DNA of 18,649 nucleotides from NCBI GenBank assembly GCA_003339415.1, contig PDHQ01000503.1, forward strand, positions 1 to 18,649, written 5' to 3'. The notes under the pieces were generated by a model. It did no database searches, had not been told where the DNA came from, and worked only from the letters and a program-made list of their open reading frames with translations. Below, in pieces: positions 1-10,546 of this stretch. Source of the DNA: Ophiocordyceps camponoti-saundersi (nom. inval.). Lineage: Eukaryota > Ascomycota > Sordariomycetes > Hypocreales > Ophiocordycipitaceae. Positions within the stretch are counted from its first letter, which is position 1. Each line of letters starts with the position of its first letter. The position numbers and the translations under genes were made by a program.

Positions 1-520
1 ATTTTTAAACTATTTATTTATCTTTAATTAAGTATTAAAAATAAATATTAGTCTTTTTAGTACTTAGTATAGGGTAGTAAGTATAATATTTATTATCTTT
101 TTTAATAATTTATTTAAAAATAGAAAAAAAATATAATCTTATATTAAATAATATTATAAGTAATATAATTTTTAAGTATTATTAATATATAACTATTATA
201 TACTTATAATAAATTCTTAAAATACCTATTTTATTTCTATTAACATTTTTATAATAATTATAAAAAAATAGGTAAAATTATAAAGAAAGTAGTTTTAAGC
301 TATAATAAGATTTATCTATTTTTTAAAATTATTTTATATTATTATATAATTTATTAACGTTTTTTTCTTCTTAATATTTTTTAAAAATATATTTTAAAAA
401 AGTATTATCTTTAACCTTTTATTAAAAAAGAAGTAAAATAGCTAAAAATATAAAAAAAGTACTATTTAGAAGCGCTTTTAATAAGGTTTTTTTTAAAAAT
501 ATAAGAAAAAAAATTCACGC
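1..520. other. AT-rich stretch without recognisable gene
   Basis: The sequence consists of A/T runs with scattered GCT, AGTA and CCTT words. I see no coding frame, RNA gene or repeat shared with the rest of the window. It is CpA/TpG-depleted like the rest, so it is probably part of an older RIP-mutated repeat that extends beyond the left edge. Confidence 0.6.
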
Positions 521-540
521 TAGTGACTAATTTTTTAGTC

Positions 541-586
541 TTTAGTCAGTCACTAACTAACTAAAGACTAAAAGTGACTGACTAAA
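541..586. repeat. 14-bp perfect inverted repeat inside the fold-back element
   Basis: TTTAGTCAGTCACT at 541-554 is exactly complementary to AGTGACTGACTAAA at 573-586, with an 18-nt spacer. It would form a stable hairpin on either strand. Confidence 0.8.
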
Positions 587-598
587 ATTAGTCACTAT

Positions 599-658
599 AA
601 GGACTTTAGTTAGTCAGGACTTTTTTTAGTCCCTAAAAATAAGGACTTTAGTCAGTCA
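599..658. repeat. Direct repeat within the fold-back element
   Basis: The word AAGGACTTTAGT followed by (T/C)AGTCAG occurs at about 599-616 and again at 641-658. This shows that the element is built from tandem as well as inverted AGTC-type units. Confidence 0.65.
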
Positions 659-674
659 GTCCAGACTGACTAAA
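647..674. repeat. 11-bp perfect inverted repeat inside the fold-back element
   Basis: TTTAGTCAGTC at 647-657 pairs with GACTGACTAAA at 664-674 across a 6-nt loop. It is a second strong hairpin next to the right end of the element. Confidence 0.8.
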
Positions 675-694
675 AAAAGACTAAAAAGTCACTG

Positions 695-1245
695 ACTAAT
701 TTTAAACCCTGCTTATTCTTAATAAAAGCCTTAAGTAAACTTAACTTTTTTTTATTAAGTTTATTAATAATTCTATTACCTTAGTAAAATTTATAATAAA
801 GAGTTAGTAAAAATTTATAAATCTTAAGAATTTATAAAAGCTTTTAAGAAAAGCTAACATAGCTTAGTTTATAATTATCTTATTTTTTTAAAGTTTACTT
901 AAAGCTTAACTTTTATTACTATTATAAATTTTAAGTATTTTACTTTTTTAATTATAAATTTTTACTTATTTAAGTTTAGATAAAGCTTATATTCTTAAAG
1001 CTTATAAAAAACTAAGTATACTTTATAAAAATAATCCTTTTTAATATTATTAAAGTAAATAATAATATTATTAATATAAGCTAAATAAAACTTATTAAGA
1101 TATAGCTAAAAGATACTATTAATATATTTTTAAAAAGTAGTAAAAGCTTTTATAAGTTTTAATAAAGTTATTATTTATTTAAAAAAGCTATACTAAGTTT
1201 TAAATACTATTTTTTATTCCTCTCTTTTAGCAATTTAAAGTTTAT
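695..1245. other. AT-rich stretch without recognisable gene
   Basis: This is CpA/TpG-depleted sequence between the fold-back element and E1 copy A. AAGCTT and AAGTTTA-type words recur (for example at 838-850 and 985-1003), but I could not build a coding frame or match it to another part of the window. It is probably a decayed repeat. Confidence 0.5.
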
Positions 1246-1261
1246 AAAACGCTTATATAAT
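1246..1261. repeat. Target-site duplication of E1 copy A (left)
   Basis: AAAACGCTTATATAAT is repeated exactly at 3128-3143, directly flanking copy A. Sixteen identical base pairs is far too long for an LTR element or a Tc1/mariner transposon, and typical of target-primed reverse transcription. Confidence 0.8.
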
Positions 1262-3127
1262 AATAATAATAATAATATTTATACGCTAGTATACCTTATA
1301 TAAATTAAAACTATTTTATATATATTTTAAAAAGGGGAAAAACTAAAAAGCTTAAAGTAAAACCCTCCCCTTAAGCGTTACTTTAGCTTCGGGTTAAACC
1401 TTACTTATACCTAGTACTTTATATATTTAATAAGTTAAATATTAACTAGTAATTTAGAAGCTAATATTTCCCTTAAAGCGGACTTTATAATAAGAAAAAT
1501 ATATATAAACTAAGTTTAGTATAGAGTTTATATAGCTTACTTATTCTCCTAGCTATTATTATTATTATAAACTAAATTTTTATATTTAATTAAAGCGGCC
1601 TTAATAATTTAATTAATTAAGGCTTTATTAATATAGCTTAGGAATATATAAAAGTTTTATTATCTTATAATAAACTTTATAATAGCTAATTTTAAAAAAT
1701 AGCTAAATTATTATAGTAAAGCTATAAATAAGTATAAAGTTAAAGTTAAAAGAGGAGATATTACTATATTCGCTTTTTAGCGTTTCCGCCCTAGCTATTA
1801 TTAGTTTTTAATTAGCGTTAAAAAAAGGAGAAGGGGTAATAAATATAAAGTTTTAGTTTATAAACTTTTAAAGTTAAGTAATATATATATTTTTCGCCTA
1901 ATCTTATACCGCTTTTATTTTAAAGTAAAGTTAACTTTACTTAAAATAAATTTTTTAATAAAAAAAGTAATAATATAATTATTTCCTATAAATTATAAAA
2001 TATATAAACTTACCTTTTATATATAAAATAATAAATTATTTATTATATTATAGCTTTATTATATAATATTTAGTAATATATCTAAATTAATAATATTTAA
2101 AATATTATTAAAGTTAGACTTTTAATATATATAATTTAATATTAAAAATTTTTATTTATATTATTATATTTTTATTATAAATTTAATTTATATTTATTAC
2201 GCTATTAATAATAATTATTAAAGAATCTTATTAAGTTTTTAAATAATATTCTTTTATATATAATTATATTATTAAAACCTTATTTAATAACTTAATTTTT
2301 TTTAAAAAGCTACCTTACTACTTTATTATAAAGCTTACGCTAATACTTTTTTATAATAAGAATATAATTTTTACTAATTAAATATACCTTTTTTTTAAAA
2401 ATAATATAAAGCTATTTTAAATTAAATTAAAGCTTATAATAGTATTTTAGAATATTATTATAATATTACCGCTAAGTAATTTCTTTATTATAAAAGCTTA
2501 GCTTTACTTATAAAATTTATAATTAATATTTATTATAATTACCTTAAAGCTTTAAACTTAAAGTAAAGTAATAATAAAGTTAAAATAAATTATAAGCTAT
2601 TACTTATATTACTTAGAAATTTATTTTTTAATAATTTTCTCTAATATTTTAGCTATAATTATAGCTTATATTAAAAAAGTTCCGCTCCCCTTAGAGCTAT
2701 AAAAAAAAAGAAAACCGCGGCTATAATAGCTAAAAAGATATTACTAACTAATAAAGTTAGAGTAAGGAGGGCGCCTCCTCGAACCTTTTTAAACTCCGCT
2801 ATTTATTTAATAATTACTTATATAAAGATAAAAATATTTCCCGAAATAATTTTATTAATATTTACCTTAGCTTTTAAAAAGGTAATAAATATAGTAAACC
2901 CTTAAGTTTAAGATTATTATAATTTAAAGTAAAGCTATATTCTAAGTAAAAAATTTTCGCGGTTATAATTAACTTATATAGCGTCGCCCTCCTCCTTAAA
3001 GTTACTTTAAGTATAGCTTACTATTATTATAAAATAATAAAAGAAGCGGAGTCCGCTTATAATATAAGAATAAGAAGTTTATATTTATATTACTATAAGC
3101 GCGGAATTTATAAAATATATAAAAGTT
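1262..3127 (-). mobile_element. E1 copy A: ~1.86-kb non-LTR-type repeat
   Basis: This is the first of four homologous copies. On the minus strand it starts near 3127 (AACTTTTATATATTTTATAAATTCC), contains the conserved palindrome at 1923-1942, and ends with a purine/pyrimidine block around 1320-1375 and an (ATT)n tail of about six units at 1262-1280. A 16-bp direct repeat flanks it. It aligns with copy D throughout, and differences are essentially C/T and G/A transitions, as expected from RIP. No terminal inverted repeats and no recognisable reverse transcriptase, integrase or transposase motif were found in either orientation. It is therefore read as a non-autonomous retroposon; a RIP-erased coding element remains possible. 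Confidence 0.7.
1923..1942. repeat. Conserved perfect palindrome in E1 copy A
   Basis: AAGTAAAGTTAACTTTACTT is its own reverse complement and lies inside E1. The same core occurs at the matching place in all four copies. Confidence 0.8.
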
Positions 3128-3143
3128 AAAACGCTTATATAAT
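3128..3143. repeat. Target-site duplication of E1 copy A (right)
   Basis: This is an exact copy of the 16 bp at 1246-1261. It fixes the 5' boundary of copy A to within the few A residues shared by the element end and the duplication. Confidence 0.8.
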
Positions 3144-4769
3144 ATTTAGCTTTATAAGCTATTAAGATTTAGCTAATAATTAAAAAGTATTATTAAGTAA
3201 AAGTAGCGGATATTTATTTAAGATTATAATTATATTTAAAGCGTGGAAGTTTATATAAAATTATAACTTTTCTTTAAGTTTTTTTATAAAAAAGACTAAG
3301 ATACTTATAAGTAAGTTATTAAGTTAAATAAAGCTTTTTTAAAAAAAGTCTTATAATAACTTTTTAAAAATAAGTAATTTCTCCCTTAATATATTATAAA
3401 AGGGACTAAATAAGATTTAAAGTTTTTTATTATTTATTTTTTCCTAAGTAATATATAATAATCTATACCTTTCTTATATAAGTTTAACTTATCCGCCTTT
3501 TACTTATAGAAAAAAAAATATATTATAGAATTTTATTAAGATATATCTTTATAGTTAGTTATTTATTAAAAGAATCTTATCTTTTAACGCTTTTTAATAT
3601 TTTTAACTCGTATTACTTAAATCTTTTAATATTTAATAAGATCTTTTTCCTAATAGCGTAGCTTTTTCTATCTTCTTTTTACTTTTCTAATTAAAGTTAA
3701 GCTATAAAGGTATATAATGTTTAAAATCTCCTTAATTAGTTAAGAGTAAGTATTAATAATTTATACTTATTATTATAAATCTCTATATTATATATTATTT
3801 TTATAAGGGACTAGATAAAACTTTATATATAATAGCTAAGGCTTATTAAAAATAATTAAGATATTAAAATTAAGTATTATATAAGCTATAATTAATTAAT
3901 AAAAGCTATCTATTTTAAGTAAAAGTAAAGTAATATTTAATACTTTTAGTTTACTTATTATTACCCCTTTTACTTATTAGGCTAAGATTCTTTTTATTAA
4001 TATTTATAAGCTTTATATTAGCTATAAATATATTATAAAATAGCTTTTATAGCTTTTATTAATTAATATATTTATTAATTCTAAGTTATTTAAAATTATA
4101 AGAATTATAGTATATAAGGCTTATAATTTAATATAAAGAATATTTTTCTTTTCCTTTATTTATATTACTTTATTTTTTAAAACGCTATAATATTCTAAAG
4201 CTATTCTTTTCCTTATTTATTATAAAAGTTATATTCCTTAACTTAAGGTAAGATTTTTATATAATTAATATAAGTTTCTCCTAAAGCTTTTTATTAAAGC
4301 TTTTATATATTATAGCTAGGATAGGTTAAGTAAATAATAATATAAGTATTATAAATAAAAATTATAAGGTTAGGAGAGAAAAGAGAAAAAAAAAACTTTT
4401 ATAAGCGTTATTTTAGTAAAATATTTAAGGGCATATGCTAATAGAAATAGGAGAGGGTATAAGAAATCCTAGTAAAAAAGCAGTAATATTTCCTAGTAAT
4501 TTTCCTTAAAGTCTTTTCTTAATAATTTTATAATAAGGTTTTTAAAGTTATATAAATATAGTTAAAAATATTTAAAAATACTTATAAAATATTAAAAGGA
4601 AATCCTTATAAAAGCTAATATATAGTATTACTCCTTAATAAAAGCTTTAATATACTTATTAAAGCTAATAATATTTAAAATAAAGCTATATATTTAAAAA
4701 AAAGAAAAAAATTATTTTAATTATTATTCTTATAATTTTAATTTATTATAATAACTTTAATTTAGCGTT
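3144..4769. other. Unidentified RIP-mutated spacer between E1 copies A and B
   Basis: This is 1.6 kb of strongly CpA/TpG-depleted DNA. I could not recover convincing protein motifs on either strand. A few TG/CA dinucleotides survive at 3718 and as a small cluster at 4433-4480, around GGCATATGCTAATAGAAATA. The purine tract at 4370-4400 is unlike its neighbours. It is most likely an older decayed element, or several, into which E1 copies inserted. Confidence 0.5.
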
Positions 4770-4783
4770 AAAAATTAATAAGT
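4770..4783. repeat. Target-site duplication of E1 copy B (left)
   Basis: AAAAATTAATAAGT matches AAAGATTAATAAGT at 6685-6698 with one A/G difference, which is itself a RIP-type change. The exact core is 10 bp. Confidence 0.65.
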
Positions 4784-5977
4784 TAATTTTAATAGCTTTT
4801 ATATATTTTATAAAATTTATACTTATAATAATATAAATATAAACCTTTTATTTTTATAATATAAGTAAACTCTGCTTCTTTTATTACTTTATAGCGATAA
4901 TAAGCTACGCTAAAAGTAATTTTAAAAAGGGGGGTAATATTATATAAGTTAATTCTAACTATATAGATTTTTTACTTAGAATATAGCCTTACTTTAAATT
5001 ATAAAAATTTTAAATTTAAAAGTTTATTATACTTATTACCTTATTAGAAACTAAAGTAAATATTAATAAGATTATTTTAAAAGATATTTTTATTTTTATA
5101 TAAATAATTATTAAATAAATAGCGAAGTTTAAAAAGGTTTAAGGAGGCGCCTTACTTACTCTAACTTTATTAGTTAATAATATCTCTTTAATTATTATAA
5201 CCGCGGTTTTTTTTTATAGCTTTAAAAGGAGCGGAATTTTTTAAATATAAGTTATAATTATAGCTAAAGCGCTAAAGAAATTATTAAAAAGTAAGTTTTT
5301 AAATAAAATAAATAATAGCTTATAATTTATTTTAATTTTATTACTATTTTACTTTAAGCTTAAAGTTTTAAAATAATTATAATAAATATTAATTATAAAC
5401 TTTATAAGTAAAGCTAAGCTTTTATAATAAGGAAATTACTTAATAATAATATTATAATAATATTTTAAAATATTATTTATAAGCTTTAGTTTAATTTAAA
5501 ATAGTATTATATTATTTTTTAAAAAAAAGGTATATTTAATTAGTAAAGGTTATATTCTTATTTTAAAAAAAAGTATTAGCGTAAGCTTTATAATAAAATA
5601 ATAAAAAAGCTTTTTAGAAAAAAATTAAGTTTTTAAATAAAGTTTTAATAATATAATTATATATAAAAAAATATTATTTAAAAATTTAGTAAAATTCCCT
5701 AATAATTATTATTAATAGCGTAGCGGATAAATATTAAATAAATAATAAAAATATAATATTATAAGCAGAGATTTTTAACGCTAAATTATATATATTAAAA
5801 GTTTAACCTTAGTAATATTTTAAATATTATTAATTTAAATATATTACTAAATACTATATAATAAAGCTATAATATAATAAGTATTTCGCTATTTTATATA
5901 TAAAAAGTAAGTTTATTTACCTTATAACTTATAAGAAAAAATTATATTATTATCTTTTTTATTAAAAGTTTTATTTT

Positions 5978-5997
5978 AAGTAAAGTTAACTTTACTT
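5978..5997. repeat. Conserved perfect palindrome in E1 copy B
   Basis: The same 20-bp AAGTAAAGTTAACTTTACTT is present. Here the pairing extends outward to TTAAAGT-type arms on the right side (through 6000). Confidence 0.8.
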
Positions 5998-6631
5998 TAA
6001 AATAAGAGCGGCTTAGGACCGGGCGAAAGATATATATGTTTCCTAACGTTAAAAGTTTATAAACTAAAATTTTATATATATTACCTTTTCTCCCCTTTTA
6101 GCGCTAACTAGAGTTTAATAGTAGCTAAGGCGGAAATATTAAAAAGTAAATATAATAATACCTCCCTTAACCCTTTTTTAAAACTTATTTATAACTTTAT
6201 TATAATAATTTAGCTATTTTTTAAAACTAACTATTATAAGGTTTATTATAAGATAATAAAACCTTTATATATTTCTTAGCTATATTAATAAAGCTTTAAT
6301 TAATTAGATTATTAAGGCCTTTTTAATTAAATATAAAGATTTAGTTTATAGTAATAATTATAGCTAAAAAGATAAGTAAGCTATATAAACTTTATATTAA
6401 ACTTAGTTTATATATACTTTTACTATTATAAAGTTTACTTTAAAGAAAATATTAGCTTTTTAATTATTAGTTATTACTTAACTTATTAAATATATAAAGT
6501 ATTAGGTATAAGCGGGGTCTAACTTAAAGCTAAGGTAATGCTTAAGGGGAGGGTTTTACTTTAAATTCTTTAGTTTTTCCCCTTTTTAGAATATATATAA
6601 TATAGTTTTAAGCTATATAAGGTATATTAGC

Positions 6632-6633
<2 letters not shown>

Positions 6634-6684
<51 letters not shown>
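6634..6684 (+). repeat. (ATT)17 tail of E1 copy B
   Basis: An uninterrupted trinucleotide run lies between the element end (GCGT) and the target-site duplication. Tail length differs among copies: about 17 units in B, 6 in A, 5 in C, and 2 in D. Confidence 0.85.
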
Positions 6685-6686
<2 letters not shown>

Positions 6687-6698
6687 AGATTAATAAGT
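6685..6698. repeat. Target-site duplication of E1 copy B (right)
   Basis: AAAGATTAATAAGT is the partner of 4770-4783, with a single A/G mismatch. Confidence 0.65.
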
Positions 6699-8655
6699 AA
6701 GCTAATAATATTTAAAAGATAATTATAAAAATTTTTAAAAGTTATTAATATATATTTAAAATTTTTAATAAGGTATTATATTTTATTTTAATTATAGCTA
6801 TATTAGTAAACTTAATATTTTTACTAATAATATTATTTTATAATATAAAACTAAAAGATTTAATTTACCTTTTATTTTAATATATTATTAATATTTTTTA
6901 ATTTAATAAAAGGTATTTTTTAACTAGATAAAAAATTTATAATAGCTTTTTAAAAATAATAAATATAAAATAAGTTTATTATTTAATAGCTATCTAATAA
7001 GTTAACGATATAGCTATAGCTTTAGTTTCTAATAATTATAAAAAGTTTTAATTATTATATATTAAAGCGAATTATAAGTATATTTATAAAAAAACTTTTA
7101 AAGTTATTACTAATTATAAAATTTATTAAGTAATATCTCTTATTAGCTTATATTTTCTATTTACCACGCGCTTTTTTTATAGCGGCTTAAGCTTATTATT
7201 ATATTTCCTTCGCTTAAGTAATAAGTTTATAAGCTATAATAATAAGGCCTAAAGCGCTTAGGAAATTTAAAAGGCTAAGGACTAAAAGGGGGTTTTATAT
7301 ATCTTTTCTAAAAATAATTATAAATAGCGCTATAGTAATTAATATATACTAAAAGGAGTTATATACGAAATCTAAAACTAGAAGAAAAATACTTTAATTA
7401 TCCTAATACTTATTTATATAAAATTATAGCTTTTAGTTTAAGTATTAATTAATTACTTTTAAGTTTTTTTATATTTATAAATATAAAATACTATTATAAT
7501 TATATTTAATATTAATTAACTAGTTAATTTTATTAAAAAATTTTAAGATAAATAAGCTAGTATTATTAGTAATCTATATATTTAATATATTAAAAAGAAA
7601 ATAAAGGTATTAGAAATAATATTTTATAAATATTTTAGCTATATTATTTTTTTACCTAATAATATAGTAATAATTTAGCTTAAATTATAAATAAAGTTTT
7701 AAATATAATTATACTAAAAATAGTTTTTTAATATTATTTTTTAATTATAAGTAATATACTCTTATATAAAAATTAAAATAATTAAGGTTTTATTTTATAA
7801 TATCTTATTTTCTTAATTTTTATAATAGTTACGAATATATTAATAAATATTTTATTTTATTTTTAGCTAATAATAGCTTTATTAAAATATTTAAATTATT
7901 TTATTTTATTAATTATAAGCGAAGATAGCTAGTTTATATATATTTTATATAAAGGTAATATAAAGGAAAAATTACTTTTAATTATTTTACTTAAAGATAA
8001 TAAGGAGATTATTATAAAATTTAAGATGTTAGCTTATATTTTTTTCTTAGATTAATTATATTAATTTTACTCTTAATAAGATAAAGTTTTTTATAAGATA
8101 AATTAAAATAATTATAAAAGTTAAGGTTAAGGCTTTAAATTTAAAGCTTCTTAGGAGAATTATTATAAGTATCCTTTTTTCCTTCTTATAAGCTTTTATA
8201 GTTAAAAACTTAGCTATTTTATACGAGAAAGCGTTAATAGCTATATTTAGCTAGCTAAGTTAATATAAAAAATAAATATTAAATTAAGTAGAGAAATTAA
8301 ACTATTAAACTTAATTAATAAAAAGTAATCTTTTTATTATAAAATAAACTAAGGCTTTATAATTTATAATTATATTAAACTTATAACTAAGTAATTTTAA
8401 GTAAAAATACTTAAAATTTTATAAAATAGCGAGGAGTTTATAGTTTTAAATTAAATATATATATTTAGCTAAGTTTATTATTTTTAAAAAAAAAGCTTAT
8501 AAGCTTTTATATTTAATTTTTTTATTATTATTAAAGTATATTAATAATAATATTCTAAAAAGCGTTAATTTTAAGTTAAGTTAGAAGTTTTAAATAAAAG
8601 AAAGTAAATAATAAAGCTTATATAGCTAATTTTTTTATTTTATTAAAAGCTTTCT
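6699..8655. other. Unidentified RIP-mutated spacer between E1 copies B and C
   Basis: This is about 2 kb of CpA/TpG-depleted DNA without a gene I can identify. A somewhat less AT-rich island lies at 7165-7400. It contains the imperfect palindrome CCTAAAGCGCTTAGG at 7248-7262 and a run of GGGGG near 7290. Other parts are almost pure A/T. I tested both strands by eye for reverse transcriptase, integrase and pogo/Tc1 transposase motifs and found nothing convincing. It is most likely a decayed transposon. Confidence 0.5.
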
Positions 8656-8668
8656 TTTATTTTAATCT
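8656..8668. repeat. Target-site duplication of E1 copy C (left)
   Basis: TTTATTTTAATCT is repeated exactly at 10534-10546. Confidence 0.75.
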
Positions 8669-10533
8669 TATATATATATATTCTATAAATTCCGCGCTTA
8701 TAATAACGCGGATATAAACCTTTTATTCTTATATTATAAGTAAACTCCGCTCTCTTTATTACCTTATAGCAATAGTTAGCCGCGCCCGGAGCGATTTTAA
8801 AAAGGAGGGCGACGCTATATAAGTTAATCGTAACCGCGAAAATTTTTTACTTAAAATATAGCTTTACTCTAAATTATAGTAATTTTAAACCTAAAAGTTT
8901 AGTATATTTATTACCTTATTAAAAGCTAAAATAAATATTAATAAAATTATTTTAGGAAATACTTTTATTTTTATATAAGTAATTATCGAATAAGTAGCGG
9001 AGTTTAAAAAGGTCTAGCGAGTTACCCCCCTTACTTTAACTTTATTAATTAGTAATATCTTCTTTATTATTATAGCCGTAGTTTCCTCTTTTTTTTATAG
9101 CTTTAAAGAGAGCGGAACTCCTTTAATATAAGCTATAATTATAGCTAAAATATTAAAAAAGATTATTAAAAATTAAATTTCTAAGTAATATAAGTAATAG
9201 CTTATAATTTATTTTAACTTTATAATTATTTTATTTAAAATTTAAGGCTTTAAGGCGATTATAATAAATATTAATTATAAATTTCGTAAGTAAAGCTAAG
9301 CTTTTATAATAAGGAAACTATTTAGTAATAATATTATAATAATATTCCGGAGAATTATTTATAAGCTTTAGTTTAATTTAAAGTAGCTTTATATTATTTT
9401 TAAAGAAAAGGTATATTTAATTAGTAAAAATTATATTTTTATTATAAAAGAGGTATTAGCGCGGGCCTTATAATAAAATAATAAGGAAACTTTTTAGAAA
9501 AAGATTTAATTATTAAATAAGGTCTTAGTAATATAACTATATATAAAAAGATATTATTCTAAAACTTAATAGAGTTTCTTAATAATTATTATTAATAGCG
9601 TAGCGGATATAAACTAAATTTATAATAAAGGTATAATAATATAAGTAGAGATTTTTAACGCTAAACTATATACGCTAAAAATCTAACTTTAGTAATATTT
9701 TAAATATTATTAATTTAAATATATTACTAAATATTATATAATAAAGCTATAATATAATAAGTATTTTACTATTTTATATATTAAAAATAAGTCCGCTTAT
9801 TTTCTAGCTTATAGAAAAAGATTATATTATTATTTTTCTTATTAAGGGTTTTACTTTAAGTAAAGTTAACTTTACTTTAAGATAAGAGTAATATAAGATT
9901 AGGTAAAGAATATATATATTATTTAATTTTAAAGGTTTATAAACTAGAATTTAATATATATTGCCTTTTCTCCCTTTTTAGTATTAACTAGAAATTAGTA
10001 ATAGCTAGGGCGGAAACGCTAAAAAGCGAATATAATAATACCCCTTTCTCTAACTTTAACTTTATACTTATCCGCAGCTTTATTACGATAATTTAGCTAT
10101 TTTTTAAAACTAGCTATTATAAAGTTTATTATAAGATAGTAAAACCTTTATATATTCTTAAGTTATATTAATAAAGCCTTAATAAATTAGATTATTAAAG
10201 CTATTTTAATTAAATATAGGGATTTAATTTATAATAATAATAATAGCTAGGAGAATAAATAAGCTATATAGACTTTATACTAAACCTAGTCTACGCGTAT
10301 TTTTATTACCGTAAAGTCCGCTTTAGGAGAAATATCGGCTTTTAAATTATTAGTTAATACTTAACTTATTAAATATATAGAATATTAGGTATAAGCAGGG
10401 TTTAACTTAAAGCTATAATAACGCTTAAGGAGAGGGTTTTATTTTAAGTTTTTTAGTTTTTCCCCCTTTTAGAATATATATAAGATAGTTTTAAGCTATA
10501 TAAGGTATATTAGCGTATAAATTATTATTATTA
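8669..10533 (+). mobile_element. E1 copy C: ~1.86-kb non-LTR-type repeat, least degraded
   Basis: This copy keeps the most CG-containing words (for example CCGCGCTTATAATAACGCGG near 8691 and AGGAGGGCGACGC near 8804), so it is the best guide to the ancestral E1 sequence. Its 5' end is TATATATATATTCTATAAATTCCGCG and its 3' end is AGGTATATTAGCGTATAA followed by (ATT)5. It is flanked by a 13-bp direct repeat. In the best frame I tried (8997 to about 9690) stops occur roughly every eleven codons, no better than expected for such AT-rich DNA, so I do not call an ORF. A non-coding retroposon or a fully erased coding element are both possible. Confidence 0.72.
9858..9877. repeat. Conserved perfect palindrome in E1 copy C
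   Basis: The same AAGTAAAGTTAACTTTACTT core is present. In this copy an outer CTTTA/TAAAG-type arm lengthens the symmetrical region on both sides. Confidence 0.8.
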
Positions 10534-10546
10534 TTTATTTTAATCT
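10534..10546. repeat. Target-site duplication of E1 copy C (right)
   Basis: This is an exact copy of the 13 bp at 8656-8668, starting right after the short ATT tail. Confidence 0.75.

Larger units (their letters stand above)
521..694. mobile_element. Short non-autonomous fold-back element (hAT-like MITE), not RIP-mutated
   Basis: This 174-bp segment is packed with GTCA, TGAC, CAGT and ACTG words, in contrast to the CA/TG-free surroundings. The left end reads TAGTGACTAATTTTTTAGTC. The reverse complement of the right end reads CAGTGACTTTTTAGTC and then continues into TTTTTTTAGTCAGTC, so the two ends form imperfect terminal inverted repeats. Ends of the form YAGTG fit the YARNG consensus of hAT-superfamily termini, and many short subterminal repeats (AGTCAGTC and its complement) are also typical of hAT elements. 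There is no coding capacity. The 8-bp flanks do not match, so the exact ends and the superfamily are uncertain; a general fold-back repeat is the alternative. Its small size would let it escape RIP, which needs duplicated tracts of several hundred base pairs. Confidence 0.55.
4784..6684 (+). mobile_element. E1 copy B: ~1.9-kb non-LTR-type repeat with long ATT tail
   Basis: This copy is the reverse complement of copies A and D and collinear with copy C. Its 5' end (4784 onward) carries the shared CTTTTATATATTTTATAAA word after a short extra leader, and its 3' end AGGTATATTAGCGT runs straight into a perfect (ATT)17 tail at 6634-6684, the longest of the four copies. It is the most heavily mutated copy: many CG-containing words kept in C have been lost, and small indels occur (for example near 5560, one base longer than C). 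The conserved palindrome lies at 5978-5997. No protein family is recognisable. Confidence 0.7.

Noticed and set aside
1262..3127. E1 as a Fot1/pogo or Tc1 DNA transposon, based on its ~1.9 kb length
   Set aside because: There are no terminal inverted repeats and no simple TA duplication, and no DDE transposase motif could be recovered in either orientation.
4436..4460. Similarity of about 22 nt between ATATGCTAATAGAAATAGG here and the LINE near 15405-15428, suggesting a second LINE fragment
   Set aside because: The match does not extend to either side, and the neighbouring LINE motifs are missing at the expected distances.
6820..6845. F-T-N-N-I-I-like text that might be a mutated reverse transcriptase YxDD box
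   Set aside because: No other reverse transcriptase box is found at suitable spacing in the same frame.
8997..9690. A long stretch of E1 copy C readable in one frame, with phrases that look protein-like
   Set aside because: Stops occur about once per eleven codons, near what such AT-rich DNA gives by chance. The opposite strand is just as open, and no family motif appears.
1262..10533. E1 copies as LTRs of a retrotransposon (for example B and C around a 2-kb interior)
   Set aside because: Each copy has its own different 11-16 bp flanking duplication and an ATT tail. LTR elements give 4-6 bp duplications shared by the outer ends of the pair.
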